From the NCBI GenBank assembly GCA_003153435.1, contig PLYR01000061.1, positions 1-45,830 of the forward strand: a DNA stretch of 45,830 bases. Reading direction: 5' to 3'. Position numbers and translations under genes: made by a program. The notes under the pieces are model-generated. The model ran no database searches. It saw only the letters and a list, made by a program, of their open reading frames with translations, and was not told where the DNA came from. Origin of the DNA: Bacteroidota bacterium (lineage in GTDB: Bacteria; Bacteroidota; Bacteroidia; Palsa-965). Shown here in pieces: positions 9,752 to 19,563 of the stretch. How positions within the stretch are numbered: the first letter of the stretch is position 1; every line of letters starts with the position of its first letter.

Positions 9752-11224
9752 ATGAAAAAAAACAAAACACCTAAGCCTCTGAATTTTTCTACCGGCTGGG
9801 ATTATGCACCAGCTCCGGAAAGCACGGATCATATTAAACTGGAGAAACAATATGATCTTTTCATCGGAGGTAAATTCGTTAAGCCTTCGGGAGGAAAATA
9901 TTTTGATACCATCAATCCTGCTACGGAAAAGAAACTGGCCTCTATTGCCATCGCAGAAACAAAGGATGTGGACAAAGCCGTTCAGGCTGCCAGAAAAGCT
10001 TATGATACCGTATGGGGCAAGATGCCCGGAGCTGAGCGTTCTAAATATATTTTCCGTATTGCCAGAATGATTCAGGAGCGAGCAAGAGAATTTTCTGTGA
10101 TTGAGTCTATGGATGGAGGTAAACCAATCCGTGAATCGCGGGATATTGATATACCATTAGCTGCAAATCATTTCTTTTATTATGCAGGATGGGCTGATAA
10201 ACTGAATTATGCTTTTCCGAATCGCAAGCCCTCTTCGCTTGGAGTTGCCGCGCAAATCATTCCTTGGAATTTCCCTTTACTGATGGCAGCCTGGAAAATT
10301 GCTCCTGCCCTTGCTACAGGCAATACAGTTGTTTTGAAACCAGCAGAAACAACACCGTTAACTGCTTTGAAACTTGCAGAACTCATACGCGACAGTGGAC
10401 TGCCTGATGGTGTTGTCAACATCATTACCGGTGCCGGTAATACAGGAGCTGCCATGGTGGGACATACCGGCGTTGATAAAATTGCATTCACCGGAAGTAC
10501 GGATGTAGGAAAGCTCATTCAGAAATCAATTGCTGGAACCAATAAAAAACTCACATTGGAGCTTGGAGGAAAAGCAGCTAATATCATTTTTGAAGATGCT
10601 CCTTTGGACCAAGCTGTTGAAGGCATCATCAACGGGATCTTTTTTAATCAAGGACATGTATGTTGTGCCGGTTCACGTTTGTTTATTCAGGAGAATGTAG
10701 CAGATATAGTGATTAGGAAACTGAAACAACGAATGGAAACCCTGATCATCGGCGATCCTCTTGATAAAAATACCGATATCGGTGCTATAAATTCGAAAGA
10801 ACAGCTCCAAACGATTCTCAAATATATTCAGATCGGGAAAAATGAAGGGGCTGATATTTACCAGAGCTCATGCAGTATGCCGGCTAAAGGATTTTTTTGC
10901 AAGCCAACATTGTTTCTCAATACTTCCCAGTCGCACAGAATAGTGCAGGAAGAAATATTCGGTCCCGTTCTCACGATTCAAACCTTCAGAACCATTGAAG
11001 AAGTGATTGAGAAAGCCAATAACATTCCTTATGGTTTATCCGCAGGTGTTTGGACAGACAAAGGTTCTAAAATATTTAATCTCACTTCGAGACTCCGCGC
11101 CGGTGTTGTTTGGGCAAATACCTATAACAAATTTGATCCTACTTCCCCATTTGGTGGATACAAGGAAAGCGGGTTTGGCAGGGAAGGTGGATTGCATGGA
11201 CTTATGCCTTACTTGAAATTTTAA
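9752..11224 (+). CDS. NAD(P)-dependent aldehyde dehydrogenase, ALDH16-like catalytic half
   Basis: A complete 490-residue aldehyde dehydrogenase. Visible family motifs are PWNFPLLMAAWKIAPALATG, the cofactor loop FTGSTDVGK, the general base in LELGGK (Glu270) and the catalytic cysteine in FNQGHVCCAGSR (Cys304 by alignment with GQCCCAGS). A possible upstream start at 9737 overlaps the deoC stop; the ATG at 9752 followed by MKKNK is preferred. It lies 11 bases after deoC, and 12 bases before a truncated paralogue. In the ALDH16 family a catalytic ALDH domain is fused to a truncated, non-catalytic one and the gene often neighbours deoC; this pair looks like a split version. Acetaldehyde from DeoC is the likely substrate (inference). 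Confidence 0.88.
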   Translation: MKKNKTPKPLNFSTGWDYAPAPESTDHIKLEKQYDLFIGGKFVKPSGGKYFDTINPATEKKLASIAIAETKDVDKAVQAARKAYDTVWGKMPGAERSKYIFRIARMIQERAREFSVIESMDGGKPIRESRDIDIPLAANHFFYYAGWADKLNYAFPNRKPSSLGVAAQIIPWNFPLLMAAWKIAPALATGNTVVLKPAETTPLTALKLAELIRDSGLPDGVVNIITGAGNTGAAMVGHTGVDKIAFTGSTDVGKLIQKSIAGTNKKLTLELGGKAANIIFEDAPLDQAVEGIINGIFFNQGHVCCAGSRLFIQENVADIVIRKLKQRMETLIIGDPLDKNTDIGAINSKEQLQTILKYIQIGKNEGADIYQSSCSMPAKGFFCKPTLFLNTSQSHRIVQEEIFGPVLTIQTFRTIEEVIEKANNIPYGLSAGVWTDKGSKIFNLTSRLRAGVVWANTYNKFDPTSPFGGYKESGFGREGGLHGLMPYLKF

Positions 11225-11236
11225 ATCTAAAAACTC

Positions 11237-12112
11237 ATGACGCGTTTGGATATTTTGAAAACATATAAGATTTACATCGGTGGGCAATTTCCCAGAACCG
11301 AATCAGGCAGGTACTACCCTCTTACCGGAAGAAACAAAGAATTATTGGCCAATGTCTGTTTGTCATCCCGTAAGGATTTCAGAAATGCTATTGTGGCGGC
11401 ACGAACTGCGTTCGCAGGCTGGAGTAGCAGATCGGGATTCAACCGTGGTCAGATTCTATACCGTATAGCAGAAATGCTCGAAGGAAGGAAAGAACAGTTT
11501 ATTGCCGAACTAATGATCCAGGGTTCTACGCCGAAAGCTGCTTCAGAAGAGGTATCCTGTTCAGTGGATCTGCTTGTGTATTATGCAGGATGGTGTGATA
11601 AATATCAGGCCTTGTTTAGTTCAGTAAACCCGGTAGCCAGCTCTCACTTTAACTTTTCCGTTCCGGAGGCCATGGGTGTTGTTTCCATCATTTCTTCAGA
11701 AGAAAGCTCCCTTTTAGGACTCGTCTCTTCTATTGCTCCTGTGATTACCGGAGGAAATACCTGCGTTGTACTTGCTTCCGAATCCAAACCGCTTTGCTCA
11801 GTTACCTTTGCTGAAGTATTAAACTCATCAGATGTTCCGGGTGGGGTCGTGAATATCCTCACAGGAAAATCCTCAGAACTCCATCAGCATTTTGCTTCCC
11901 ATATGGATGTGAATGCATTGAACTATCACCGGGAAGACAAAAAGGAAATCACCAACATTCGTGAACAAGCCTGTCTGAATGTAAAGCGTGTGTTCACGCA
12001 TTCCGCTTCAGATGTCACTTCCGGAAGTCCTTATCTCATCCTGGAGAACCAGGAAATTAAAACCACCTGGCACCCGGTAGAACAGATTGGCCCCGGCAAG
12101 GCCGGTTATTAG
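11237..12112 (+). CDS. Truncated aldehyde dehydrogenase-like pseudoenzyme, ALDH16-like C-terminal half
   Basis: A 291-residue protein related to the N-terminal cofactor-binding part of aldehyde dehydrogenases: YKIYIGGQFPRTESGRYYPL, FRNAIVAARTAFAGWSSR, YYAGWCDKYQ and DVPGGVVNILTG align with the neighbouring full-length enzyme. It lacks the LELGG glutamate region and the FNQGQxC cysteine region, so it cannot be a classical ALDH; the proline of the PWNFP motif is also gone (SSEESSLLG in its place). The frame is intact with a proper start and stop, which argues for a retained non-catalytic partner rather than a dead gene. Together the two genes (490 + 291 residues) match the size and order of fused ALDH16 proteins. 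Confidence 0.8.
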   Translation: MTRLDILKTYKIYIGGQFPRTESGRYYPLTGRNKELLANVCLSSRKDFRNAIVAARTAFAGWSSRSGFNRGQILYRIAEMLEGRKEQFIAELMIQGSTPKAASEEVSCSVDLLVYYAGWCDKYQALFSSVNPVASSHFNFSVPEAMGVVSIISSEESSLLGLVSSIAPVITGGNTCVVLASESKPLCSVTFAEVLNSSDVPGGVVNILTGKSSELHQHFASHMDVNALNYHREDKKEITNIREQACLNVKRVFTHSASDVTSGSPYLILENQEIKTTWHPVEQIGPGKAGY

Positions 12113-12121
12113 TCAAACGAA

Positions 12122-12955
12122 ATGTTACCAGAGTCCCTGCTTCTTCCTGCCATCCGGGCTTCCCTTCTCGCCGGAAGAAATATTATGGAGGTTTATTCCT
12201 CCGATTTCGATGTGGAGTTAAAGGATGATTTAAGCCCGCTTACTCTTGCGGACAAACAGGCCCATAATTCCATTGTGGAGGAGCTTGCTCATTTCGGAAT
12301 TCAGATTCTGAGTGAGGAAGGCAGCTCCATAGCTTATACCGAACGATCGGGGCTGCAACAGTTATGGATCGTTGACCCGCTTGACGGAACCAAGGAGTTT
12401 GTCAAAAAGAATGGGGAATTTACGGTTAACATTGCACTCATTGAATCTCAGATCCCGGTGTTGGGTGTGATTTACCAGCCCACGGAAAACTTGCTTTTCT
12501 TCGGTTGTGAAGGGAAGGGTTCTTACAGGCTCCGGAATTGTGGTTCAGGGTTTTCCCTTCCAGATACCCTTAGCGAATTTCTTGCATTATGTACCCGTCT
12601 CCCGGATACCCCCCCTCATTCCGATCTTCGGGTGGCGTGCAGCAGGTCTCATTTGAACACAGAAACCTCCCGTTATGTATCCAAACTGAAAAAGGGACAA
12701 AAGGAAGTTTCCTTTGTCCAGGCAGGTAGCTCGCTCAAGTTCTGCCTTGTGGCAGAAGGTTCTGCGGATGTTTATCCCCGTTTCGGTCCAACGATGGAAT
12801 GGGATACTGCTGCAGGCCAAGCCATTGCAGTAAATGCCGGGGGTCAGGTAATCAATCCGGATACCGGTCAAAGTCTGGTTTATAATCGGAAAGACCTCCT
12901 AAACGGTTCCTTTCTTGTAAAAGGACCGGGTTTATCGTCAGGAATGGAGTTTTGA
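12122..12955 (+). CDS. cysQ: 3'(2'),5'-bisphosphate nucleotidase CysQ
   Basis: CysQ removes the 3'-phosphate from PAP (and can act on PAPS), clearing the by-product of PAPS-using reactions. The 277-residue protein has the inositol monophosphatase-type metal sites: SEEG near residues 64-67, DPLDGTKEF near 85-93, and GPTMEWDTAAGQAI near the C-terminus. It starts 9 bases after the ALDH-like gene. Functionally it belongs with the divergent cysCDN operon about 3.5 kb away, so PAPS production and PAP removal are both encoded here. Confidence 0.93.
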   Translation: MLPESLLLPAIRASLLAGRNIMEVYSSDFDVELKDDLSPLTLADKQAHNSIVEELAHFGIQILSEEGSSIAYTERSGLQQLWIVDPLDGTKEFVKKNGEFTVNIALIESQIPVLGVIYQPTENLLFFGCEGKGSYRLRNCGSGFSLPDTLSEFLALCTRLPDTPPHSDLRVACSRSHLNTETSRYVSKLKKGQKEVSFVQAGSSLKFCLVAEGSADVYPRFGPTMEWDTAAGQAIAVNAGGQVINPDTGQSLVYNRKDLLNGSFLVKGPGLSSGMEF

Positions 12956-13005
12956 CCTGATTATCCGCAAAATCTTAGTAATATTGTACCTGAAAATTTG
13001 TCAAA

Positions 13006-14094
13006 ATGAACAAAGTAGCACTTATTACAGGAGTAACTGGACAAGATGGAGCCTACTTGGCTGAATTTCTATTGAACAAAGGATACATTGTTCATGGGGT
13101 AAAGAGGAGAAGTTCCATGTTCAATACCGACCGTATTGACCATTTGTATAAAGACACCCATGAAAACAAAGTGAACTTTTTCCTTCATTATGGGGACCTT
13201 ACTGATTCCACCAATCTAATCCGGATTATTCAGGAGGTTCAGCCTGATGAGATATATAATCTAGCTGCACAATCACATGTAAAAGTATCTTTCGAAACAC
13301 CGGAGTATACTGCCAATGCCGATGCCTTGGGCTCATTGCGAATTCTGGAGGCCATCCGGATTCTGCGTCTGGAAAAGAAAACCCGTTTTTACCAAGCTTC
13401 CACTTCGGAAATGTATGGACACGTGCAGGAAATTCCTCAAAAGGAAACAACTCCATTCTATCCCCGAAGCCCTTATGGTGTTGCAAAAGTTTATTCGTTC
13501 TGGATTACCAAGAATTATCGGGAAGCATATGATATTTTTGCCTGTAACGGAATCCTTTTCAACCATGAAAGTCCGGTAAGAGGTGAAACATTTGTTACTC
13601 GTAAGATAACTCGTGCTGTCTCCAAGATTCATCTGGGGTTACAGGAAAAAATGTATCTCGGAAATGTGGATGCAGAAAGGGACTGGGGCCACGCTAAAGA
13701 TTATGTAGAGGGGATGTGGCTTATGCTCCAGCAAAAGACAGCAGATGATTATGTGTTGGCAACTGGTAAAAAAGTTTCTGTTAAAAGATTTGTGGAAATG
13801 GCCTTTGCTGAAGTTGGCATTTCACTGGAATGGAAAGGAAAAGGTGTTGAAGAAAAGGCTTACAATAAAGCGAATGGCAAGATCCTCGTGGAAATTGACC
13901 CCCGGTATTTCCGTCCAACAGAGGTAGATCTGCTTATCGGAGATGCTTCTAAAGCCAAAAAAATTCTGGGCTGGACTCCCAAACATTCTCTCGAACAATT
14001 GGTTAAGGAAATGGTGGCCTCCGACATCAGACTTTTCGAAAAAGACAAATACCTGCTCGAAGGGGGGCATGAAATCAAAAATTTTCACGAATAA
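13006..14094 (+). CDS. gmd: GDP-mannose 4,6-dehydratase
   Basis: Gmd converts GDP-D-mannose to GDP-4-keto-6-deoxy-D-mannose, the first step towards GDP-L-fucose. The 362-residue length is standard. The NADP-binding GVTGQDG motif is at residues 9-15, with [18 protein letters not shown] following; the short-chain dehydrogenase catalytic set is Ser/Thr near 132-134 and Tyr157-x3-Lys161 (YGVAK). [16 protein letters not shown] is a Gmd signature. It is followed 53 bases later by fcl, completing the pathway. Confidence 0.97.
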   Translation: MNKVALITGVTGQDGAYLAEFLLNKGYIVHGVKRRSSMFNTDRIDHLYKDTHENKVNFFLHYGDLTDSTNLIRIIQEVQPDEIYNLAAQSHVKVSFETPEYTANADALGSLRILEAIRILRLEKKTRFYQASTSEMYGHVQEIPQKETTPFYPRSPYGVAKVYSFWITKNYREAYDIFACNGILFNHESPVRGETFVTRKITRAVSKIHLGLQEKMYLGNVDAERDWGHAKDYVEGMWLMLQQKTADDYVLATGKKVSVKRFVEMAFAEVGISLEWKGKGVEEKAYNKANGKILVEIDPRYFRPTEVDLLIGDASKAKKILGWTPKHSLEQLVKEMVASDIRLFEKDKYLLEGGHEIKNFHE

Positions 14095-14147
14095 GGTTTT
14101 AATCTAAAACCTTTGCAGGTGCCTTTCCCGGCATCCTTATTCCTAAG

Positions 14148-15092
14148 ATGCAGAAATCATCAAAAATATATATAGCCGGCCACCGAGGGATGGTTGGCTC
14201 TGCAATTATTCGTAGACTTCATAAGGAGGGCTATTCTAACATTGTATTCCGTAGTTCCAAAGAGCTTGATCTGAGAAACCAGAATGCCGTTGCCGGTTTT
14301 TTTGAATCTGAAAAACCTGAATATGTATTCCTTGCCGCGGCAAGGGTCGGAGGTATTGTGGCTAACAATACCTACCGTGCAGAGTTTCTCTATGACAATC
14401 TGATGATTCAGAACAATATCATTTATTCTTCCTGGAAGAATGAAGTAAAGAAGCTTATGTTCCTGGGATCATCCTGTATTTATCCGAAGTTTGCTCCTCA
14501 ACCCCTTAAGGAGGAATACCTTCTTACCGGCATACTTGAACACACCAATGAACCTTATGCCATTGCAAAGATTGCAGGAATAAAAATGTGTGATGCGTTC
14601 CGTGCGCAGTACGGATGTAATTTCATATCGGTGATGCCTACGAATCTGTATGGTCCGAATGATAATTATGACCTCCAGAATTCACACGTATTGCCGGCAT
14701 TACTCCGGAAATTTCACACAGCCAAAGAAGCGAACAGTCCCACAGTCGAAATCTGGGGAAGCGGAACACCTTTTCGGGAATTCCTCCATGTCGATGATCT
14801 CGCAGATGCCTGTTACTTTCTTTTCAGGAGCTATAATGAACCTGGGCTTGTGAATGTAGGAACAGGAGAGGATATAAGTATCCGCGACCTTGCTCTTCTG
14901 ATTAAAAAGATTGTTGGTTTTGAAGGAGAACTTTCCTGGGATAAAGCTAAACCCGATGGTACACCCCGTAAATTGATGGACGTAAGCAAGCTGCATTCCA
15001 TGGGATGGAAACACAGCATCAGCCTTGAACAAGGAATTGCCAGTGTATACAAAGAAGTTAAGGGCACCCTATTCACTACGCACGCAATCTGA
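14148..15092 (+). CDS. fcl: GDP-L-fucose synthase
   Basis: This bifunctional epimerase-reductase turns the Gmd product into GDP-L-fucose. The 314-residue protein has the NADP motif GHRGMVG at residues 11-17, the catalytic Tyr137-x3-Lys141 in [10 protein letters not shown], and the family segments [15 protein letters not shown] and [14 protein letters not shown]. It lies between gmd and a Wzi-like outer-membrane protein, which suggests that fucose goes into a surface polysaccharide or glycoprotein glycan. Confidence 0.96.
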   Translation: MQKSSKIYIAGHRGMVGSAIIRRLHKEGYSNIVFRSSKELDLRNQNAVAGFFESEKPEYVFLAAARVGGIVANNTYRAEFLYDNLMIQNNIIYSSWKNEVKKLMFLGSSCIYPKFAPQPLKEEYLLTGILEHTNEPYAIAKIAGIKMCDAFRAQYGCNFISVMPTNLYGPNDNYDLQNSHVLPALLRKFHTAKEANSPTVEIWGSGTPFREFLHVDDLADACYFLFRSYNEPGLVNVGTGEDISIRDLALLIKKIVGFEGELSWDKAKPDGTPRKLMDVSKLHSMGWKHSISLEQGIASVYKEVKGTLFTTHAI

Positions 15093-15127
15093 GTTTTTCA
15101 GCTTAGCATACGCTGGAATTGTACCAA

Positions 15128-16825
15128 ATGAAAAAACACTATCTCGTCTTTTCTCTTTTCAGCCTGCTCACTGCTTTGCTTCCGGCACAGCAAAAGAACC
15201 TTCCATTGAACTCAGAATGGTTTTTAAGTACCGATTCATATCTGACCAAAGATACCGCAAGGCACTATCAATATTTTACTGCTGTCAAACCTCTTTTAGA
15301 ATCGCCTGAACTGGATGAGCAGCGATATGTTTACCTGAATTCCAAAACCCGGTCCGACTCTTCCAATTACAAGCCAAGTCTTCAGAACCCCGGAGCTCTC
15401 CTCTTCCTTCAAAAAAAACATTACACAAACTGGAAAGACAAACTGGAAGGAAAAGTTTTTCACGACCACCTTATCGTTATCGCCGATTCTGCCGATGAGT
15501 TTCTGGTTACTATAGATCCCCTTCTCAACTTCCAGATGGGTGAGGATAAAGATCATGTTTACTCCCATCGTCTTAGTATAAATACCAGAGGGGTAATGAT
15601 CCGGGGTGATATTGGGCCTAAGTTTTCGTTCGAAACTTCTTTTTATGAAAATCAGAGCTTTCAACCACAGTATATTGATTCTTTTGCCCGTGCAACGCAG
15701 GTGCTCCCAGGACAAGGGAGATGGAAAGATTTTAAGATTCATGGATTTGATTACTCCATGTCTTCCGCCTATATCTCCTATTCCCCCAACAGGCATTTTA
15801 ATTTTCAGGCAGGGACCGGCAAAAATTTCATAGGCGATGGCTATCGCTCTTTGCTCCTATCAGACAATGCCTTCAATTACCCTTACCTGAAAATAACGAC
15901 CACCTTCGGAAGGTTTCAATATACCAACCTCTATGCCTCCTTCATGAATCTTACTTTCAGCAAGGCGACTATTCCAGTGGGAACTGAACACCTTTACGAA
16001 AAAAAATCTGCAAGCTTCCAGTTTCTCAGCATCAATCTACATCCAAGAGTCCAGCTTGGATTATTTCAAGGATTGATAGCACAGGCAGCAGATAGCACAA
16101 ACCGACAGCACCTGGATTTTTATTATTTTCAACCGGTGATGGGTGTGAGTGCTTTGAAATACGGCCTAAACGACCCCAACCATATTCTGCTTGGTTCTAC
16201 ACTTAAGATAAAGGTTTGTAGGTATCTGAGCTTGTATGGTCAATACATGCTCGATGGGATTACTCAAAGCGGTCCCAATGGATCTCTATACAATCGCCAG
16301 GGCTTTCAGGCCGGTGCCAAGCTTTTTGATTTCTGCAAAATACCTAACCTCTACATTCAGGCCGAGTATAATCAGGTAAGGCCCTTTTCCTATACTTCTT
16401 CCGAGGCATCCCAGAGTTATACCCATTATGGACAGCCTTTAGCGGATCCTCTTGGAGCTAACTTCAGGGAAAGTATTCTGATCATTCATTATCGGTTCAG
16501 AAACATATTCATCCAGTTGAAATATAATCATGACATTATCGGTGCAGATTCCATAAACAGGAATTATGGTAACAATCTATTTAACCCTGATTATACGGCT
16601 TACATAGGTAATAGCCTGAACACACCGACCATGCTGCAGGGAGTGAAAACCACGGTAGACATCTATGATCTGAAGCTCGGTTACCTTGTTAATCCGGCTT
16701 ATAATTTAAATCTTGTATGTGGAGTAATGCTGAGAGATTACAAGAATAGCACTGGCAATGACAAAACAGAGTATATTTACATTGGACTTCAAACCTCGCT
16801 TTCGAATATTTATTACGATTTTTAA
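15128..16825 (+). CDS. Wzi-like capsule assembly family outer-membrane protein (copy 1)
   Basis: A 565-residue predicted outer-membrane beta-barrel with a signal peptide (MKKHYLVFSLFSLLTALLPAQ); the ATG at 15128 is preferred over an upstream in-frame start at 15119 because it gives a standard leader. The central region contains NRHFNFQAGTGKNFIGDGY and SLLLSDNAFNYPYLK, and there are many alternating strands ending in LQTSLSNIYYDF, a typical barrel terminus. This resembles Bacteroidota proteins assigned to the capsule-assembly Wzi family. The copy encoded at 17947 shares the same central motif and end. Likely role: surface attachment or export of polysaccharide made by the neighbouring glycan genes (inference). 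Confidence 0.7.
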   Translation: MKKHYLVFSLFSLLTALLPAQQKNLPLNSEWFLSTDSYLTKDTARHYQYFTAVKPLLESPELDEQRYVYLNSKTRSDSSNYKPSLQNPGALLFLQKKHYTNWKDKLEGKVFHDHLIVIADSADEFLVTIDPLLNFQMGEDKDHVYSHRLSINTRGVMIRGDIGPKFSFETSFYENQSFQPQYIDSFARATQVLPGQGRWKDFKIHGFDYSMSSAYISYSPNRHFNFQAGTGKNFIGDGYRSLLLSDNAFNYPYLKITTTFGRFQYTNLYASFMNLTFSKATIPVGTEHLYEKKSASFQFLSINLHPRVQLGLFQGLIAQAADSTNRQHLDFYYFQPVMGVSALKYGLNDPNHILLGSTLKIKVCRYLSLYGQYMLDGITQSGPNGSLYNRQGFQAGAKLFDFCKIPNLYIQAEYNQVRPFSYTSSEASQSYTHYGQPLADPLGANFRESILIIHYRFRNIFIQLKYNHDIIGADSINRNYGNNLFNPDYTAYIGNSLNTPTMLQGVKTTVDIYDLKLGYLVNPAYNLNLVCGVMLRDYKNSTGNDKTEYIYIGLQTSLSNIYYDF

Positions 16826-16861
16826 TTAGAATATTTTATTTTTTGATATAGCAACCTTTTT

Positions 16862-17950
16862 GTGGATATAATCATACTTACCTTCTTTACTGCCTTTTTT
16901 GTGGTTCTGCTTTCTACACCTGCCCTTATAAAGGTGGCGATATTGAAAAGGCTTTTTGATGAACCCGGGGATGAGCGTAAATTGCACAAACGGATGGTTC
17001 CCACCATCGGGGGTATTATCATTTTTGCAGGCACCTTGTTCTCCTTCGCACTCTGGTTTCCGTCCGACAAGGTGGACCTGAATTCACTCAGGGGTTCTGT
17101 AAGTGATTTCAAATACCTCGTCGCCACGGTGCTTATTCTCTTTTTTGTTGGAGTCAAGGATGACATCATTGGTACGGCACCTATCAAAAAATTGGTTGCT
17201 CACGTAATTGTAGGCATGATTTTGGTGCAGATGGCCCGGATCAAACTTACCAGCCTCCATGGAATTTTTGGAATCACTCAGCTTCCCGAATGGGGTTGTG
17301 TGTTTGTCTCCCTTTTTACATACATCGTTGTAGTAAATGCTTTCAACCTTATTGATGGAGTTGATGGTCTCGCCGCAGGCATAGGGGTTATATCTTCCCT
17401 GGCTTTCGCAACGTGGTTCTATATTTCCGGAGACCTTGTAATGGCTGCCCTGGCAGTTGCCCTCGCAGGATCATTGGTTTCATTCCTCATTTTCAATTTT
17501 AACCCGGCCAAGATCTTCATGGGTGACTCCGGCTCTCTTTCTATAGGACTCATCATATGTATATTGGCTATTAAAATGGTTCAGAGCGACCCTGTCAGTG
17601 CCATGATTCCTTCTCCGCTTTCCTATGTAAGCAAGCCTATTTTTGCCATGTGTGTGCTTGTATATCCTCTGGTGGATACACTCAGAATTTTTATCTTCCG
17701 TACAGTAAGAGGGGTCTCTCCTTTTTCAGCCGACCGTAACCACCTTCACCATTTGCTCATTGACGGAGGATGCTCTCATAAACAAACGGTGCTGATTATT
17801 TACTGCTTCAACGTTTTTATGATTACCCTTTGTATCCTGTTGAGAAATCTGGATCCTACCTGGGCATTTAGTATTATAGGTGCTACGGCCATCATTCTTG
17901 CTCAGATTCCACAATTTGTCAAGAAAAGATATCTGAAAAAGAAAGCATGA
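16862..17950 (+). CDS. WecA/MraY-family undecaprenyl-phosphate sugar-1-phosphate transferase
   Basis: An integral membrane polyprenyl-phosphate sugar-phosphate transferase that starts glycan assembly on undecaprenyl phosphate at the inner face of the inner membrane. The 362-residue protein has about ten or more hydrophobic segments and the family motifs VKDD (residues 98-101), NAFNLIDGVDGLAAG (159-173), FMGDSGS (219-225) and RNHLHHLL near the C-terminus. The start is GTG at 16862; an in-frame stop just upstream excludes a longer version. Its stop overlaps the next gene's ATG by four bases, implying translational coupling. The sugar donor is most likely UDP-GlcNAc or a related UDP-HexNAc (family knowledge). 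Confidence 0.9.
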   Translation: MDIIILTFFTAFFVVLLSTPALIKVAILKRLFDEPGDERKLHKRMVPTIGGIIIFAGTLFSFALWFPSDKVDLNSLRGSVSDFKYLVATVLILFFVGVKDDIIGTAPIKKLVAHVIVGMILVQMARIKLTSLHGIFGITQLPEWGCVFVSLFTYIVVVNAFNLIDGVDGLAAGIGVISSLAFATWFYISGDLVMAALAVALAGSLVSFLIFNFNPAKIFMGDSGSLSIGLIICILAIKMVQSDPVSAMIPSPLSYVSKPIFAMCVLVYPLVDTLRIFIFRTVRGVSPFSADRNHLHHLLIDGGCSHKQTVLIIYCFNVFMITLCILLRNLDPTWAFSIIGATAIILAQIPQFVKKRYLKKKA

Positions 17951-19563
17951 AGGTAGCATATACCCGAAAACGATCCTGCTATTTTTCTTTCAGACTGGTG
18001 CTGCTTTCCTTTCTATTTCTGAGTTTCAACTGTGAGTTCCGGGCACAACAGAATTTTCCACTCGACCGGGATGCTGTACTACCTTACGATCATATTCTGA
18101 ATTCCAAAAATTCCGACTTTCATACCGATGTAAAGCCCTTCCTGGTTAGTGAAATGCTTCCTTTTAATGATAGCGCTATTCACTTCAAGCATTATTCTGC
18201 ACGCCAGGTTCCCGATTCTGTATTGCGCAGGGCTACATGGAGAGTCGATTTCAGACCCCGTAACTGTGAAGTTTCCGGAGGCTATGATCTGAAAAACCAT
18301 AATTATTTGATGGATGTCTACGGAACCGCAGGGTTGAACCTGTACTACAAAACAAAGCTGGCGATTTCATTAAACTATATGGGGGGCGATGGAATTTTTC
18401 CTTCTTATGTTGATTCCTCCATCCGGTCAACAAGGGTTATTCCAGGAGTAGGAAGTGCATACCGGAGCGGGAACGCATATTCGTATCAGGATTATTTTGG
18501 TTATCTCTCCTACTCTCCGAACCGGGTATTTAATTTCCAGCTTGGAAAGGACAAGAACTTTTTTGGAGACGGATACCGGTCGATGTTTCTTTCAGACAAT
18601 GCAGCAAATTATCCCTTTTTTAAAATCCAGGTGCATGTCTGGAAAATAAAGTGGGTGAACCTCTTCACGAAAATGACTGATGCTTCCACCCCTACAGGGC
18701 TTCAGCAGGATTTCAGGAAGAAGTATGCCTCTATGCAGTATTTGAGTTGGAATGCAACAAAGAGAATAAGCCTGAGCCTTTTTGAAACAATCGTATGGCA
18801 AGGCAATGATACCAACCGGGTCAGGGGCTTTGATATTAATTACATGAACCCGGTGCTCTTTCTCAGGCCCACCGAATATTCCCTCGGCTCCCCCGACAAT
18901 GCATTGCTTGGCGGATCTTTCAAAGTGAAACTGCCTTTACAGCTTCAATTATATGGTCAGGTACTTTTTGATGAATTTGTGTTGAATGAATTAGAGGCAC
19001 ATAACGGCTGGTGGGGAAATAAATTTTCGGTTCAGGCGGGGCTCAAAGCGTTTGATCTCTTCGGCATCCGGAACTTATATATGCAAGGGGAGTTCAACTA
19101 TGTACGTCCCTATACCTATACCCATGGAAGTGTCCAGCAGAATTATGGGCATTATAACCAGGCGCTGGCTGACCCTTTCGGTGCCAATTTTGAGGAAGTC
19201 GTGGGTATACTTAATTACCGTACCGGACGTTTCATTGTTGAACTGAAGGGAGTAGGAGCTATGACAGGGCTGGATACCGGACGAAGTAATGTGGGCCAAA
19301 ACATTTTTCTTTCCTACCTCACCCGAACAGGAGGAAATGACCCAGCCCACGATTACGGACATCATATGGGTGACGGGCTGAAAACCTATATTGGAACTGC
19401 TGATTTCAGGTTAGCTTACCTTATCCTGCCTTCGATGAATCTGAAGGCTGAACTCGGTTTCACATACCATACTCAGATTTCAGTGGGTTATAAACCTGTT
19501 GATGCGATAATTTTTGAATTCGGAATAAAAACCTCTTTGTACAATACTTACCACGACTATTGA
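17947..19563 (+). CDS. Wzi-like capsule assembly family outer-membrane protein (copy 2)
   Basis: A 538-residue paralogue of the protein encoded at 15128. After a basic N-terminus (KVAYTRKRSCYF) comes a signal-type hydrophobic stretch ending near FRAQQ. The shared centre is NRVFNFQLGKDKNFFGDGY followed by FLSDNAANYPFFK, and later both proteins share LYMQGEFN/LYIQAEYN, the phrase HYxQxLADPxGANF, and a barrel-like end (IKTSLYNTYHDY). The four-base overlap with the WecA-type gene strongly suggests that its function is tied to the same glycan pathway. No catalytic motif was recognised. Confidence 0.7.
   Translation: MKVAYTRKRSCYFSFRLVLLSFLFLSFNCEFRAQQNFPLDRDAVLPYDHILNSKNSDFHTDVKPFLVSEMLPFNDSAIHFKHYSARQVPDSVLRRATWRVDFRPRNCEVSGGYDLKNHNYLMDVYGTAGLNLYYKTKLAISLNYMGGDGIFPSYVDSSIRSTRVIPGVGSAYRSGNAYSYQDYFGYLSYSPNRVFNFQLGKDKNFFGDGYRSMFLSDNAANYPFFKIQVHVWKIKWVNLFTKMTDASTPTGLQQDFRKKYASMQYLSWNATKRISLSLFETIVWQGNDTNRVRGFDINYMNPVLFLRPTEYSLGSPDNALLGGSFKVKLPLQLQLYGQVLFDEFVLNELEAHNGWWGNKFSVQAGLKAFDLFGIRNLYMQGEFNYVRPYTYTHGSVQQNYGHYNQALADPFGANFEEVVGILNYRTGRFIVELKGVGAMTGLDTGRSNVGQNIFLSYLTRTGGNDPAHDYGHHMGDGLKTYIGTADFRLAYLILPSMNLKAELGFTYHTQISVGYKPVDAIIFEFGIKTSLYNTYHDY

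Noticed and set aside
11237-12112. Treating the truncated ALDH gene as a pseudogene
   Set aside because: The frame is intact with its own start and stop, tight operon spacing and well-kept N-terminal ALDH motifs; ALDH16 provides a precedent for a non-catalytic truncated partner domain.
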